This document shows, one piece after another, positions 5,022 to 5,752 of a stretch of 5,752 nt of DNA. The stretch is taken from the NCBI GenBank assembly GCA_900769775.1, contig CAAGHT010000048.1:1-5752 (forward strand), given 5' to 3'. Every line of letters starts with the position of its first letter. Position 1 is the stretch's first letter. Source of the DNA: Clostridia bacterium (GTDB taxonomy: Bacteria; Bacillota; Clostridia; Oscillospirales; Acutalibacteraceae). The position numbers and the translations under genes are program-made. The notes under the pieces are model-generated. The model worked only from the letters and a program-made list of their open reading frames with translations, ran no database searches and was not told the DNA's origin.

Positions 5022-5752
5022 ACAAATTTTCCATTTCGGTGCGGACGGCGAGGTCATCCATCGGCTTTTCGGTAAATACCTTATTCTTGTCGTAATGCTT
5101 TTTAAATTCTTCAAAATAGCGAAGCCCAAATTCGTGTAGTGATTTTGCGCTGTAATGTAGATTGTCGGGATTCGGTGTAAGTCCTTCAGCCGAAACAAAG
5201 CCGGTCATCGGAATCGCCTCCGACACCTTTTTCATAGCATCGTTTATCACGGGATAGTTTTTAAAAATGCCGACCGGCGGATAATCTAAGAGATAGTCAC
5301 CAAGTCCGCCAAGTAGGAAGGGAACATCAGAAAGCCCTGTGTCCTCTTTAATGTTTTTAATAAATTCCATGAGCTTCGGCAGATATTCAGCCGACAAAGC
5401 GTCCGAGCAATCAGCCTCTCCCTGATGCCAGAGAATACCTGCAATAGTCGAGGTGCGTTCGGCGAGCTTTACCGAATAAAGTGCATTGTCATACAGCAGA
5501 CTGCCGCGCTTCCACTGGTCGATTCGAGTGCCGCCGTCTGCACAGGGGATAAGACCGACCTCAACCCCGAATTCCTTAGCATAAGCCTCGGCAAAGCTTT
5601 CGGCAAGACACACACCTGCCGTCACTCTGTCGGGGTTTACAGGACGGAAAAATGGCCACCAGCGACCGTTGCGAAGCACCTTTATATGCGAAGTGTCGAT
5701 CGGCAGAGCCTCGCTTTCAAACCCACGCCCCGCCATATTCGACTGACCTATA
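5020..5752 (-). CDS. SGNH-type carbohydrate/sialate O-acetylesterase (SASA/CE6-like), 5' partial
   Basis: Predicted esterase that removes acetyl groups from a sugar or polysaccharide, such as acetylated xylan or sialic acid; the substrate cannot be fixed from sequence. Its frame stays open to the right edge and reads IGQSNMAGRG there. The GQSN block with the catalytic Ser (codon 5740-5742) is thus visible just upstream of the Met at 5734-5736, which is therefore not the start. Numbering from that Met, later blocks are DGGTRIDQW (67-75), GILWHQGEADC (100-110) and DNLHYSAKSL (191-200), where Asp191 and His194 complete the triad. The C-terminus looks complete. Any signal peptide would lie outside the window, so cellular location is unknown. 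It is convergent with spoIVB and shares its terminator, which argues against a link to sporulation. Confidence 0.9.
   Translation of the reverse strand, partial: IGQSNMAGRGFESEALPIDTSHIKVLRNGRWWPFFRPVNPDRVTAGVCLAESFAEAYAKEFGVEVGLIPCADGGTRIDQWKRGSLLYDNALYSVKLAERTSTIAGILWHQGEADCSDALSAEYLPKLMEFIKNIKEDTGLSDVPFLLGGLGDYLLDYPPVGIFKNYPVINDAMKKVSEAIPMTGFVSAEGLTPNPDNLHYSAKSLHEFGLRYFEEFKKHYDKNKVFTEKPMDDLAVRTEMENL

Noticed and set aside
5734..5736. ATG as the start codon of the minus-strand esterase
   Set aside because: The in-frame codons before it read IGQSN, the conserved catalytic-serine block, so the gene continues beyond the right edge.

Overview
The window reads as a chromosomal segment of an endospore-forming, mid-GC member of the Firmicutes, most likely class Clostridia. 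The basis is a full-length forespore sigma factor (SigG), a YlmC/YmxH sporulation protein and the SpoIVB peptidase, together with Gram-positive style lipoproteins and strong GGAGG-type ribosome binding sites. I cannot name a genus. It is densely coded: six genes on the + strand, one on the - strand, and no gene-free stretch longer than about 155 bases. I see no mobile element, CRISPR array, tRNA or rRNA.

Left block (1-2506, + strand): two tandem paralogous lipoproteins, each with a trigger-factor-type FKBP peptidyl-prolyl isomerase domain and a divergent C-terminal chaperone-like arm. The first is cut by the window edge. They are followed by an Sfp-type 4'-phosphopantetheinyl transferase whose start lies inside the second foldase gene. 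The spacing (12 bases, then a 20-base overlap) and a strong terminator at 2481-2506 indicate one transcription unit. The foldases would act outside the membrane on exported proteins. The transferase would act in the cytoplasm on carrier proteins that are not encoded here.

Middle block (2507-5021, + strand): a 153-base spacer between genes, holding the terminator, an inverted repeat and a weak sporulation-promoter candidate, leads into sigG, ylmC/ymxH and spoIVB, closed by a strong terminator. In the known sporulation pathway SigG drives late forespore transcription. SpoIVB is a forespore product that crosses the inner forespore membrane and triggers mother-cell SigK activation. The order therefore places the late forespore sigma factor next to the protease that reports its activity to the mother cell. 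The spo0A gene, the neighbour of spoIVB in Bacillus subtilis, is not here.

Right block (5020-5752, - strand): the C-terminal part of an SGNH-type carbohydrate/sialate acetylesterase, convergent with spoIVB and sharing a bidirectional terminator. Its start lies beyond the right edge.

I found no clearly new system. The most interesting items are the duplicated foldases, with a conserved catalytic domain and divergent arms, and the sigG-ylmC-spoIVB arrangement.
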